Translations under genes and position numbers: made by a program | In this document: in pieces, positions 1-11,153 of the stretch | How positions within the stretch are numbered: position 1 is the stretch's first letter | Layout of the letters: every line of letters starts with the position of its first letter | Origin: Limnomonas spitsbergensis | Lineage: Eukaryota; Chlorophyta; Chlorophyceae; Chlamydomonadales | Assembly: GCA_037349105.1 (NCBI GenBank) | Contig: JAYJMM010000009.1 | Span: forward strand, 124,001 to 188,000 | Direction: 5' to 3' | Length of the DNA stretch: 64,000 nucleotides | The notes under the pieces: model-generated | Seen by the model: only the letters and a program-made list of their open reading frames with translations | What the model was told of the DNA's origin: nothing | The model's database searches: none

Positions 1-504
1 CTCCATGACCATTGACTCATCAAACATGCCCAATCTACTACACACTCGCCTCCGTCAATATCATGCATGCACCCTTTTGATGACTTGAGCAACCCGGCAC
101 CTTGTGATGACGGTATGCGCGACCGTGATGACATTCAAGTAATTGCGGTCAACCCAATCAGAGCGGAGGAAGCCAACAACGCCCGCTGCTTACCCCAACC
201 ATGCTTGCTCCCCAAGACCTTTACCCCTCACCCCATACCATTCAAGCAAGAGCCCTCGTCAGAGTGGCCCCCCCTGCCCTCCCCGTCAATCCATGTCACG
301 CATCATCTCAGTCCACCTCCTCCACGCCAAGCATGCAAGTATGCACCCCCTTGAGACTGACCACGCCCCCCCTTCTATGCATGTCCCTCATCATCCCCCC
401 CTCCCTCCTCACTCCTCGACAAGCCATTATAACAACCCTGCTTGCCATTCACATATTCACAGCATCAAACGTTGACAAGTCCAGATTTGTGCGGGGCACT
501 ACAC
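1..504. other. no recognisable gene
   Basis: C-rich, proline-coding frames on the plus strand overlap one another and look like composition shadows. No splice-bounded exon, repeat family or RNA gene was recognised here. Confidence 0.4.
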
Positions 505-811
505 TCATGTATATGACATCAGGATAACTGCATATGGCATGCACGCCATACCTCCTTTGAATGAGCACTTAGCAGCCATTGCTGGACCAATGCAGACCCA
601 GGCATTCCTACTGCTGGTGGCCCAAGCAGTAAGGATTGCTGCACTGGGCCCCCTAGTCATACGCCCAAACGAGGAAAAGCTAGAGCGCCATGAATTAAAC
701 ACAGAGGGTGCCATCCCTCATCACCTTGTGCTGTGCCAATTACGGTTCTTTCGGTGGCTGGATGACTTTCAGCCACCGAAATTTCGAGGCAGATTCAGCT
801 ACTTTTACTAG
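505..811. other. ambiguous ORF pair, coding strand undecided
   Basis: Two frames are open here. The plus frame (539-811) encodes about 90 residues with a helical stretch rich in Ala and Leu. The minus frame (505-714) encodes 69 residues. Neither resembles a family I know. A perfect 12-bp inverted repeat (749-760 and 770-781, 9-base loop) lies in the 3' part of the plus frame and could form a transcript hairpin. Either frame could be a further exon of the minus-strand gene that starts at 845, but no clear splice sites decide this. Confidence 0.2.
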
Positions 812-844
812 GCAAGGACCGTCATTACCAACACGATTTCTGGA

Positions 845-3800
845 TTACGGCGCAATTGCACAGCACTGTTCCTCACCCTGTGCCAGTGCCTTCCAACCCG
901 CTAGAGTCAGTGATACCCCTGGGTGTGGAGCCAGCTCCTGCAGCTGTGCCTGCAGCCCTGAGACATGGTACCTCTCTGTGGCCTCCCTAGCCCCAAAGAA
1001 GGTGACTGGGTGCACGGCGATAGGGCTGAGGAAGGGCAGGGCCTGGACAAGGGAACGGGTGGGAGGGGGAGGGGGGGGGGGAAGGAGGGGGTGAGGGGCA
1101 GGATATTCTTGTCCTGGATTCATGTTCTGAGATACTTCATGAAACATTGGGTGCAGGTTAGGAAGAACAAAATAAGAACATTCAAAAGTGCCTTTACAGA
1201 TGTGAGCGGTGGCTTCAGCTCCACCAACCCCAGGTGGCTTCGAATCTGCCAGCACCAGTCGGTATCAGATCCATCAAAAGCAGGTGGTTACAGATCCGCC
1301 AACAACTGGTGGTTTCAGATCCACCAACAACCGGTGTTTTCAGATCTACCAACCCCAGGTGGTTCGAATCTGCCAGCACCAGTCGGTATCAGATCCATCA
1401 AAAGCAGGTGGTTACAGATCCGCCAACAACCGGTGGTTTCAGATCCACCAGCAACCGGTGTTTTCAGCTCCACCAACCCCAGGTGGCTTCGAATCTGCCA
1501 GCACCAGTCGGTATCAGATCCATCAAAAGCAGGTGGTTACAGATCCGCCAACAACCGGTGGTTTCAGATCCACCAACAACCGGTGTTTTCAGATCTACCA
1601 ACCCCAGGTGGTTCGAATCTGCCAGCACCAGTCGGTATCAGATCCATCAAAAGCAGGTGGTTACAGATCCGCCAACAACCGGTGGTTTCAGATCCACCAG
1701 CAACCGGTGTTTTCAGATCCACCAACCCCAGGTGGTTCGAATCTGCCAGCACCAGTCGGTATCAGATCCATCAAAAGCAGGTGGTTACAGATCCGCCAAC
1801 AACCGGTGGTTTCAGATCCACCAGCAACCGGTGTTTTCAGATCCACCAACCCCAGGTGGTTCGAATCTGCCAGCACCAGTCGGTATCAGAACCATCAAAA
1901 GCAGGTGGTTACAGATCCGCCAACAACCGGTGGTTTCAAATCCACCAACAACCGGTGTTTTCAGATCCGCCAACCCCAGGTGGTTCGAATCTGCCAGCAC
2001 CAGTCGGTATCAGATCCATCAAAAGCAGGTGGTTACAGATCTGCCAACAACCGGTGGTTACAGATCCACCAACAACCGGTGGATTCAGATCCACCAAGCC
2101 CAGGTGGATTTAGATCCACCAACAACCGGTGGTTTCAGATCCACCAACCCCAGGTGGTTCGAATCTGCCAGCACCAGTCGATCCGCCAACAACCGGTGGT
2201 CTAAAATCTGCCAACAATCGGTGGTTTCAGATCCACCAACAACCGGTGGTCTCAGATCCACCAACCCCAGGTGGTTCGAATCTGCCAGCACCAGTCGATA
2301 TCAGATCCACCAACAACCGGTGGATTCAGATCCACCAAACCCAGGTGGATTTAGATCTGTCAATACCAGGTGGTTTCAGATCTGCCAAAGATAGGTGAAC
2401 TCAGATCCGCCAAACGAAGTAGATTCAGATCAGCCACACCAGGTGAATTCACATCATACAAAAATACGGTAAGAGGATTCAGACCTGCCAGCACCAAGAG
2501 GTTTCAGATCCGCCAAAACCACGTGCTTTAAGATCCGAAAACCATACTGGTATGGTCTCAGATCCGCTAACACTAGGTGGATTCAGGTCAGCGACGCCGG
2601 GTGGTTTCAGATTAACACCAGTGGGTCTTAGGTCTGGTAACACCAAATGGTTTTAGATCCGGTAACATAAAATGGTTTCAGATCCGGTAATACCACATGT
2701 TTCAGATCCGACATATCTTAAGTGATTTCAGGGCCGGATGATAAAGACCTAATACGCCCTGGACAAGGAGTAAGGAAGGCAGGGTCATGTGAAGGTTCGA
2801 TTTGAGGTATTAACCTCCCGTCAACCCTTCCCGTCAGGGGGGTAGGAAGCCACGGGGGCCGGATCTGCAAATGTTTTGGGCTTGGCCTAATATGCATCGA
2901 ATTACCTTCAAAAAACAAACCCTAGTGGCTTCCCACCCCCTGCTTCCCGTCAACCCTTCCCAACTTGTATCCAACCCTGGCTATAAGCTAGCGGTGCAAA
3001 ATCCCCGGCAAGCTTACAAAAACAGCCCTAAAATGCCGTCAGGTAGACCTGCAGCACCCACAGCTCTTCACTGCCCTTACAGGCCAGCTGTTACCCACCC
3101 AGTCAACTCATTACTCACCACTGGTACTGCTGCAGGGGAGATGAAAGGCTGACTGAACCCATCAGTTGCGCAGCCTTAAAGGCATACACACCCAGATACC
3201 ATGCATGCCGCTGAGATAGATAAATTAAATAAATAAATAAAAAAACTACGCCCCCTAGGGGCGTGCGGGTTAAGGGAACAGCGCAGCTCGGGGCTGAAGC
3301 CACATCCGCACCGTTACCATTTAGTTCAACTACCGTATATCTGTTCTTTGATCCCGCGGTCCCCACCTCGCCATTGACTCTGAAGACCACGTGCCCGCTC
3401 ATCAAGGAGTGTAATGCGGCCGGGCTGTGTGGAGGGTACAGCGCGGCGCCAACGGCAAAGGGCAGGTCGATCATAGAGTGGAAGCTTAGAGATGCGGCTG
3501 TCAGCTGCAAGTTGTCCTCGACACAGACCTGCGAACAGGACACCAGCAGCAGTACATACAATAACCAGATATATGGACACCCTCCTTCAGCCTGGGGCCT
3601 TGATTAAAAAAGTATTGATTTTGCCGCCGGAAAAGTTCAGCTGCCGGCCCACAAGTGAGGATATAGGGTTCAGCTGCCGGCCCATGAATGAGAATATAGG
3701 GTTCAGCTGCCGACCCACGAGTGAGGATCTAGGGTTCAGCTGCCAGCCCACGAGTGAGAATATAAGGTTCAGCTGCCGGCCCACAAGTGAGGACCTAGGG

Positions 3801-6263
3801 TTCAGCTGCCGGCCCACGAGTGAAGATCTAGGGTTCATCTGCCGGCCCACGAGTGAGTATCTAGGGTTCAGCTGCCAGCCCACAAGTGAAGATCTAGGGT
3901 CCAGCTGCCGGCCCACGAGTGAGGATCTATGGTTCCGCTGCCGGCCCACGAGTGAGGATCTAGGGTTCAACTGCCGGCCCACAAGTGAGGATATAGGGTT
4001 CAGCTGCCGGCCCACAAGTGAGGATATAGGGTTCAGCTGCCGGCCCGCGAGTGAGGATCTAGGGTTCAGCTGCCAGCCCAAGAGTGAGAATAAAGGGTTC
4101 ATCTGCCGGCCCACAAGTGAGGATATAGAGTTCAGCTGCCGGCCCATGAATGAGAATATAGGGTTCAGCTGCCGGCCCACGAGTGAGGATATAGGGTTCA
4201 GCTGCCGGCCATGAATGAGAATATAGGGTTGAGCTGCCGTCCCACGAGTACGGATCTAGGGTTCAGCTGCCAGCCCACGAGTGAGAATATAGGGTTCAGC
4301 TGCCGGCCCACAAGTGAGGATATAGGGTTCAGCTGCCGGCCCATGAATGAGAATATAGGGTTCAGCTGCCAGCCCACAAGTGAGGATATAGGGTTCAGCT
4401 GCCGGCCCACAAATGAGGATATAGGGTTCAGCTGCCGGCCCATGAATGAGAATATAGGGTTCAGCTGCCGGCCCACGAGTGAGGATATAGGGTTCAGCTG
4501 CCGGCCCATGAATGAGAATATAGGGTTCAGCTGCCGGACCACAAGTGAGGATATAGGGTTCAGCTGCCGGCCCGTGAATGAGAATATAGGGTTCAACTGC
4601 CGGCCCACGAGTGAGGATCCATGGTTCCGCTGCCGGCCCACAAGTGAGGATATAGGGTTCAGCTGCCGGCCCATGAATGAGAATATAGGGTTCAGCTGCC
4701 GGCCCACGAGTGAGGATATAGGGTTTAGCTGCCGGCCCACAAGTGAGGATCTAGGGTTCAGCTGCCGGCCCACAAATGAGGACCTAGGGTTCAGCTGCCG
4801 GCCCACGAGTGAGGATCTAGGGTTCATCTGCCGGCCCACGAGTGAGTATCTAGGGTTCAGCTGCCAGCCCACAAGTGAGATATAGGGTTCAGCTGCCGGC
4901 CCACAAGTGAGGATATAGGGTTCAGCTGCCGGCCCACAAGTGAGGACCTAGGGTTCAGCTGCCGGCCCACGAGTGAGGATCTAGGGTTCATCTGCCGGCC
5001 CACGAGTGAGTATCTAGGGTTCAGCTGCCAGCCCACAAGTGAGGATATAGGGTTCAGCTGCCGGCCCACAAGTGAGGATCTAGGGTTCAGCTGCCGGCCC
5101 ATGAATGAGAATATAGGGTTCAGCTGCCAGCCCACAAGTGAGGATCTAGGGTTCATCTGCCGGCCCATGAGTGAGTATCTAGGGTTCAGCTGCCGGCCCA
5201 CAAGTGAAGATCTAGGGCCAGCTGCCGGCCCACGAGTGAGGATCTAGGGTTCAGCTGCCAGGCCACAAGTGAAGATCTAGGGTTCAGCTGCCGGCCCACA
5301 AGTGAGGATCTAGGGTTCAGCTGCCGGCCCACGAGTGAGGATCTAGGGTTCATCTGCCGGCCCACGAGTGAGTATCTAGGGTTCAGCTGCCAGCCCACAA
5401 GTGAGGATCTAGGTTCCAGCTGCCGGCCCACGAGTGAGGACATAGGGTTCAGCTGCCGGCCCACGAGTGAGGATCTGGGGTTCAGCTGCCAGCCCACAAG
5501 TGAGGATCTAGGGTTCAGCTGCTGGCCCACGAGTGAGGATCTAGGGTTGAGCTGCCGGCTCACAAGTGAGGATATAGGGTTCAGCTGCCGGCCCACGAGT
5601 GAGGATCTGGGGTTCAGTTGCCAGCCCACAAGTGAGGATCTAGGGTTCAGCTGCTGGCCCACGAGTGAGGATCTAGGGTTGAGCTGCCGGCTCACGAGTG
5701 AGGATCTAGGGTGTAGCTGCCGACCCAGACTTTCCCACCGGATCAAACATGTGAGCATACGGTTTAGGATTCAGGTTTCAGGTGCCACCTAGTACGCCCC
5801 CACTTGATCAAGAGTCGGGGATCAGGTTTCAGGTTTCGGGGTTTGGAGTTCGGGGTTCAGGGTTCAGAGTTCGGGGTTCGGGGTTCTGGGTTCAGGGTTC
5901 AGGGTTCAGGGTTCAGCTGTCCCCTCCTGATCCATAACGAGGTCTAAAGGTCTAGGGTGCAGGGTTCAGCTGCCAGCCCTTATCTTGAGCGATCCAGCCC
6001 TTTGCATCACCTGCTCCATAGATGAGTTGCTGCTGACCAGCACATTCTGGAGTGCTGCGACACGCACATGCCGGTCCAAGGCCAGCAGGCTCCGCAGCTG
6101 TGACTCCCCGCTGCCACAGGCCTGGCCGCCAGCCTCCGCTGCACCTCTGCCACCAAGCAGGGAGCCTAAGGCCGAGACATCCTCTGGGTCGGGGTGGGAC
6201 CGCAGAATGTGAGACCTGGCCTGTGCCCTGAGCCAGTGCAGCAGGCTCCGCGGACTGCTTTGG
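845..6263 (-). CDS. minus-strand multi-exon gene, 3' part (three exons), function unknown
   Basis: Three exons read in one continuous phase: 6263-6011, 3528-3367 and 1042-845. The first follows a strong acceptor (pyrimidine tract, then TTCAG) and ends CAG|GTGATG. The second lies between TTCGCAG and GAG|GTGGGG. The third follows CCCTTGTCCAG and runs to a TAA at 845-847, although a donor GG|GTGAGG near 877 could extend the gene further. All internal junctions are phase 0. The peptides look like ordinary globular protein (for example RHVRVAALQNVLVSS, GHVVFRVNGE, SLTLAGWKALAQ), but I recognise no family. Both introns are filled by satellites, the 33-bp array in the first and the 124-bp array in the second. 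The 5' end lies beyond 6263 and was not found. The joined phases make coding likely; the product is unknown. Confidence 0.6.
1205..2700. repeat. satellite: 124-bp higher-order unit of five ~25-bp monomers
   Basis: A monomer of the form AGATCCACCAACAACCGGTG repeats with variants. Groups of five form a 124-bp unit; the AGCACCAGTCGG variant recurs about every 124 bp from about 1251 to 1996. Beyond 2,300 the units decay. Because 124 is not a multiple of 3, the same DNA is open in all three plus frames, which produces several long spurious ORFs. One variant contains GGTTCGAATCT, which matches a Pol III B-box core, possibly by chance. The array lies inside an intron of the minus-strand gene at 845-6263. 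Confidence 0.9.
3244..3327 (-). mobile_element. short dispersed repeat R4 with T-rich 3' tail
   Basis: On the minus strand it reads GGTAACGGTGCGGATGTGGC at the 5' side and ends in a small GC hairpin (ACGCCCCTAGGGGGCGT) followed by a T-rich simple repeat. Related copies lie at 9458, 19353, 32146 and 48207. The body plus simple-sequence tail is typical of a SINE or a truncated LINE end. Confidence 0.6.
3640..5730. repeat. 33-bp minisatellite, about 63 copies
   Basis: The unit is GGCCCACAAGTGAGGATATA followed by GGGTTCAGCTGCC, with variants at a few positions (ACAAG/ACGAG/ATGAATGAG, TATAGGG/TCTAGGG). Being 33 bp, it keeps one frame open on both strands, giving 11-residue peptide repeats that I treat as artefacts. 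It lies inside the first visible intron (6010-3529) of the minus-strand gene. Confidence 0.95.
5815..5935. repeat. GGGTTCA heptad array
   Basis: Irregular 7-bp repeats (GGGTTCA/GGGTTCG) follow the 33-bp array. The unit length and G-richness recall plant/algal telomere repeats, but the sequence is not TTTAGGG. It lies within the same intron. Confidence 0.75.
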
Positions 6264-6299
6264 CTGAACGAAGGGGGAGGTGCGCATGCCTGTCGCAGG

Positions 6300-7630
6300 T
6301 TTGGTTAAGCATTTAAATGTTTGAAAACGGCAATGTGTGGGAGGTGTGTGGAAACAACTGGAGGACACGCTTGACTGCATCGAGATATTGTTATACATAG
6401 GGTGGGTAAGCCCAGGGCTCAGCAATAGCGAGGGAGAGGGCAGGAGCTCAGCTGAGAGGGCGCCTCCTGGGAAGTGGGGTCAGGGGTCATGCACATGAGG
6501 AGGAGTCAAACATATATGGATCAGGGCAATTGAGGGTTTAGGGTATGAGTGCATGAGGTGGGTTCAGCCGGAGATTGGTCCAGGTCCCACCATAACTGCT
6601 CAAATTAGGTGAACTGAACCCTAGGAATATCCCCTTCCTGCTCCACTCAGATGACATTTTGTGTTTCATGCTTATAATACAGATCAGGCTGTTGCGCATA
6701 GGGTCAAAGGTTTGGCTCGCTTGCAGTCATGATGTTATGCATTATGTGGAAAAGTTTACCTGAGCTTCCACCTGTCATCAGCACCTGTGTTGCTTGTATT
6801 TTCCTGTAATTGTAGGAGCTGTCAAAGGTGCCTTGAAGATGCCTTCTAAGACGCAGGGCTTGGTCAATTGCTGGTAAGTTATCTCATTGCAGAAATCTCA
6901 AAAGCAAACATATTGTTATGTTTGCCTGATGAGGATGAGGAAGACTTCTGCTTAGGACATGTTTTTAATGTACCCTTTAAGACATCAGGTGTACTGAACA
7001 TGCGAGTAGGTCAGGCAGCTAGAGGCCTGAAATACTAAAAGTTCGGTACTTTGGGGGCAAATCAATTACTTTATATTCCTGTGCTGATTGTCACCAATCC
7101 ATGAGCTCTTAAACCATAGCACTTGAATGTTCATATGAACATCCACGAGCTCTCAGACTCGAACCCCTGATTGAAACCAAGGAACGTTTCAGCATGGCGA
7201 GCCGTGAGGCCACAGATCGAATCCCGTCCCCCCATGTCCATTATCAGTAGTCCTTACTTCGAGATACCAGCTCCACTGGAGAGGGCTGCTTGGCTCATCC
7301 TCCTCTTCGCTGTCCGTCTCATGTTCAAGGGCTGCCGCCTGTTATCAGTGGTATCACTCAGTGAAGGAGCATGGAAATGGTACAAATTAAAACTTGAACC
7401 CTATCTGAGGCCTAACACCTGGGCCATCGTGGGCCGAGGCCATGCTTCATCTTACCGCTGATCCAAGCTCATGGCACATGCAGCGACTCTGACAGCAGGC
7501 ACCTCTGCCAAAGGCCCCTGAGCATCATGGCCCCCAAAACGGCCTAATGCTTGTGGCAGTTGCTGCTTGGTGGTATGCCCCCTCCATCCATCGCCCTGAG
7601 GCTCAAAGGGACAGGATGGCTCAAAGCATC
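6300..7630. other. no gene recognised
   Basis: A possible 58-nt plus-strand exon (about 6818-6875, between TTGTAG and GTAAGT) is the only coding hint. The remainder holds no recognised gene or repeat. Confidence 0.3.
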
Positions 7631-7634
7631 CACC

Positions 7635-8015
7635 AGTGATTCGTTTTCTGGCTACAAGCAAGTGTTTCTTTTAGCGCGCTTCAGCTACAAGTCAGCTACA
7701 TCACGGCCTAGGGCCGTAGGTGCCTGGGGCAGCAAGTCTTGCTGTTCGGGCCACCAGCCATTGGTCGGTCAAGATTCGTCCCAATTGGCCCAGTGGTGGC
7801 TGCCCGGCGGCCCCCTACGGGTGGTCTGGTGCCCACTAAAAGAAACACTGCTACAAGCCCACCTTCGGCAGGCAGCTATACGGCCACGAATAGCCCGATT
7901 GGCACCAAACTTGGTCCGGCCTATGACTGGCAGCCGAAGCAGCATGGCTGGCCACAAATGGGCCCCCCAGGCCAGAGGCCCTAGTGTAGCTGAGTCACGA
8001 AAAAAGGAATATTGC
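7635..8015. mobile_element. MITE family M2, interrupted copy (M2a)
   Basis: Non-autonomous element with ends related to CAGTGTTTATTTTCTCTAC on one side and CAATATTCCTTTTTTCGTGA on the other, flanked by CATCCACC at 7627-7634 and 8016-8023. Its left end is split by M1a (7660-7850): removing that insertion joins the TIR to the conserved CCCACCTTCGGCAGG segment shared with other M2 copies. Confidence 0.75.
7660..7850. mobile_element. MITE family M1, copy nested in M2a
   Basis: About 190 bp with termini AGTGTTTCTTTTAGCGCGC and, inverted, AGTGTTTCTTTTAGTGGGC. It is flanked by direct repeats GCTACAAGC, one of which is part of the host M2 element. Relatives lie at 18530-18712 and 55407-55597. Confidence 0.8.
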
Positions 8016-9130
8016 CATCCACCAACGAGCTTTCAGGTCCCCCGCAGACCCTGACGCACAATCACCTTGCTTTTGCCCACTGCTGTTGCTGCTGTTGTTG
8101 CGCACAGGAGAGGCTTTGCGCCCGCTGACCGTGGCGCCGATGGACCCAATTTCTTCCTTGAATGCAGATCAAGGAAATACCTGTCCGGCATGGGCATGGC
8201 ACAAACACAAGAATCAACTCAATAGGGGTAATATCCATGTACCTGCATGGCACAAGCATGGCACATTCACAGCAGGCAATGCCATGCCACAGCATAAATA
8301 GACGCGATGCTCATAACAAGCGATTGTGTGTCACAGCAGTACAGTGTCAGTGTATGGCAGCTTGGAGATTGCACCGTGACAAGCACCATCAGCAGCCAGG
8401 TCACGACCAATGATGGCAGGACATGGCAACCGATATGTACAGCATGACAGCCAAGCATTGATGTAATATACAAAGGAGCCCGGTATAAATAAGCCCGGAA
8501 TAAAGTGAAATCCGCTAGATGTGAATGGACACAATGTGGAGGACATTGGCGCAGTTTCAATGTCAAGCAAATTGACAGTTCATCCGGTGCAGGCGACCCA
8601 GGCGTCAAGAGGGCATTCGGGATTTGTGCCAGCTAACCCCTTATCGGCACGGACTGTGTACTCCCTGCTGTGTCCCCTCTCCTTCATTCCCAGTCCTCAA
8701 AGAGGTAGCTACCAACCAGCTTCCATGTGACTGACAGCTCAGCTTCAAAGCAGCTTCCGGCACAGCTTGGGTTTCATCGATGGTGCTCCATTGGCCCAAA
8801 CCCACTATGTACAGGAGTCTGAATTACACTAGACAGGACCTTTCAGCTCTGGAAAGAAGCAAGCTGCTCAGGCTGTCCAGCCTAGACGCTCAGCAAGGTG
8901 ACATGTGGGACGTTATGAGGTCCTGGGAGCATTTCGGTACCCCTTGACCAGGCATATCACAAGCATGAGATTGTCAAGCTCATAAGGTCCCCATCGCTCA
9001 ACACTCACTTCAGGGTCACGCGTTTGCCCTTTTGCTCCGTATGTAGGTACGTTATCCATTGCCTTCGCTTCTCCAGCCATCCTCCCACGGTCGCGAGCTC
9101 TGCGATCTCAGGCATCGGGGTAAGCCGTAG
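8016..9130. other. no gene recognised
   Basis: Open frames are short and overlapping, without splice-bounded exons. No member of the dispersed repeat families was seen. Confidence 0.3.
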
Positions 9131-9139
9131 GATCGATTG

Positions 9140-9310
9140 AGCCTAGTTTAGGGTTTCGGGTTAAGGGTTTAGAAAAAAGTTTTTAGGCTTTAGGTTTAGG
9201 TTGTAGGGTAAATGGTTAAGGTTTCCGGTTTAGGGTTTAGGATTTAAGTTTAGGGTTTAGGATTTAGAGCTAAGGTTTAGGGTTTCGGGTTTAGGGCTAA
9301 GGTTTTCGGG
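9140..9310. repeat. degenerate interstitial telomere-like array
   Basis: Irregular repeats of GGGTTTA/GGTTTAGGGTTT with interruptions, close to the TTTAGGG telomere unit of plants and many green algae. It is far from either window edge and too degenerate to be a functional telomere. Confidence 0.7.
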
Positions 9311-9457
9311 CATCGATTGAGCAGAGTGTCGTGTAAGGCTAGGCACAACTGACGAACTGAGCAGGTTAAGCCGTGTATTCAAATTCCATAGACAGAGCTG
9401 AGCAGCCAGTTGTTCCAGATACGTTCCAGAGGGGTGTAGGAAGGGAAAGGAAAGGAA

Positions 9458-9537
9458 AGCTACGCCCCGTGGAAGGCGTGAGAGTTAAGGAAACAGCGCA
9501 GCCTGGGTCGAAGCCACATCCGCGCCGTTACCGTTGC
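9458..9537 (-). mobile_element. R4 short dispersed repeat, copy 2
   Basis: On the minus strand the body GGTAACGGCGCGGATGTGGC leads to a GGGGCGTAG end followed by a TTTCC-type simple repeat tail. Confidence 0.6.
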
Positions 9538-9981
9538 AGGGTGTAGGTATGTCAGCCCTGCCGTGCTGGAGGGTTTGGGATTAAAGGTTCAGGGTTCAAG
9601 ATTACGGGTTAACAGCCCTGTTACGACTGAGGCTTCTAAATTACAGCTCATCTGCCCAGTCAAGCCGGAAGCTTGAGAGTCATGATTGGCTAGCACAGTC
9701 ATATCTGAGGGTTCAGGGTCAAGCTTAATCAGTATTGACGTGCCAGAGAATTAAGGGTTCGGATTTTCCAGACCTGTCAAGCCAGAGGGTTCAGCCTGGG
9801 CATGTCGCAGGGTTACCCAGCACGACCGTTTGGGCCCAAATCCCGTACCGCTTACCGTACCGTACTGCACCGTTTACTAGTACCGCACCGTGTTAAAACA
9901 CCGTATCAGCCATTTCCTGACCAGTCCAGCCATTTTGCCGTACCACATCCGTACCGTACCGTTTGAGCGTCCCGTATTTCC

Positions 9982-10515
9982 CTATCGGGTAACCCTGACG
10001 TGCCGTGTGGTCCATACCCATTTCCCACCTGCAAGGCCGACCAGCCTGCCACCCGGCAGCACAAAGCAGTTGGGCAACTTGCCCGGCCTCCTGCTGTGCA
10101 ACAGGTAGGTGTGGAGGTGCAGGCAGGCCCCGGGCATCTCGCATATGTCAATGGTCTTTGGCAGGCCCTCCAGCAGGCGGTCCAGGTCAGGCTGGGGCCT
10201 GCCTGCCCTCCATGCACCCGGCTGATTCTGACGAGGGGGAGGTGCAGCGTCCGCAACCAAGGTGCCCTGCTGAATAAGGAGGGGCGGCGCAGAGCCCGCA
10301 ACCAAGGGGCCCTGCTGATTCAGGAGGGGCGGCGGCGCGGGCTCTGCGCCCGAAGCATCCAGCGGTTGATGAGGAGGTGTGGCCGCAGCTGCGCACGAAG
10401 CACCCTGCCGACGGTGAGGGGGTGAGGCCGTGCCCCCAGCCAAAGCACCCAGCCAGGCTGCCGACTTGGTCCTCTTGACACGTTCCGCCTGGTGGTGTGG
10501 GGTTACAGGGGACAT
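9982..10515 (-). CDS. candidate exon/ORF, function unknown
   Basis: An ATG-started minus frame of 177 codons. The N-terminal half is Ala/Pro-rich and contains imperfect ~14-residue repeats. The C-terminal half (PDLDRLLEGLPKTIDICEMP and following) looks like normal protein. A donor CAG|GTGGGA at about 10028 suggests that the true exon ends there rather than at the in-frame stop. No family was recognised. The plus strand is also open and has a donor-like site, so the strand is not certain. Confidence 0.3.
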   Translation of the reverse strand: MSPVTPHHQAERVKRTKSAAWLGALAGGTASPPHRRQGASCAAAATPPHQPLDASGAEPAPPPLLNQQGPLVAGSAPPLLIQQGTLVADAAPPPRQNQPGAWRAGRPQPDLDRLLEGLPKTIDICEMPGACLHLHTYLLHSRRPGKLPNCFVLPGGRLVGLAGGKWVWTTRHVRVTR

Positions 10516-10600
10516 CAGGCAGCGTGTCAGGTGTCATGCCCATGCAAATGACCAGGGTTGATGCCGGGGGATATCTCTGGAGGCAACCCTGAGGGGATAT

Positions 10601-10760
10601 GTAAGTCTCACATAGTAGCTTCTGACTAGCTATCAAGCTAGGGTTGATTGAGGTAGACACGTGTGCGCTCGGTTGCGGTCGATCCGAACCAAGCGCACAT
10701 GTGTCCACCTCAATCAGCCCTAGCTTGATAGCGAGTCAGAAGCTGCTAGGTGAGGCTTAC
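10601..10760. repeat. 160-bp near-perfect palindrome (hairpin)
   Basis: Arms 10601-10669 and 10692-10760 are inverted copies with 7 differences in 69 positions. Several differences are T opposite G, so a plus-strand RNA would pair there by G-U wobble. The ~22-bp spacer is itself partly palindromic (GGTTGCGGTCGATCCGAACC). It could be a foldback MITE or a long small-RNA precursor hairpin. Confidence 0.85.
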
Positions 10761-11153
10761 AGGAGAAGGGGAGTGGCTCTGAGACCACACAGACATATGG
10801 ACCGGCATCCTTGGCCACAAAGAATAAATAGGAGAAGGCAAACCTCGGGTATTCCCAACACCAGCTTACCGGAGGACGAATTGGGCAATAGCCCTAACAA
10901 GTGCCGCGGCGGACTAATGACTTCCTCAATAAAACACATGATATAACCCCCTCTCTCTCTCTAGGTTTCTGTGTTTAGGCCAGACAAAACGTGATTCGAC
11001 AGAAGCAGATGGTCTTCATGAAGACCAAGACATGATGAGCGCGACACCATCAGATTATATTTCAAACATGAGGGGCTCCTAACTGCCACGGAGCATGCCA
11101 GGGAGCTCACCACTGTTGGTGTCCAAGTTACGGACGCGGGCCCAACTGCTGGG

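Noticed and set aside
965..2398. Three long overlapping plus-strand ORFs of 330-390 codons
   Set aside because: They read the same 124-bp satellite in three frames; the unit is not a multiple of 3 and no unique coding sequence flanks it.
3492..5758. Long ORFs on both strands with 11-residue repeats (FSCRPTSEDIG and VGRQLNPRSSL)
   Set aside because: A product of the 33-bp array, which sits in an intron between two exons that join in phase.
6818..6875. Possible 58-nt plus-strand exon between TTGTAG and GTAAGT
   Set aside because: Good splice sites, but no partner exon on the plus strand was found.
7140..7240. tRNA-like sequence (GGTTCGAGTCT and GATCGAATCCC motifs)
   Set aside because: No cloverleaf with a paired acceptor stem and anticodon arm could be drawn.
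9140..9310. Chromosome end
   Set aside because: The TTTAGGG-like repeats are degenerate and embedded between other sequences on both sides.
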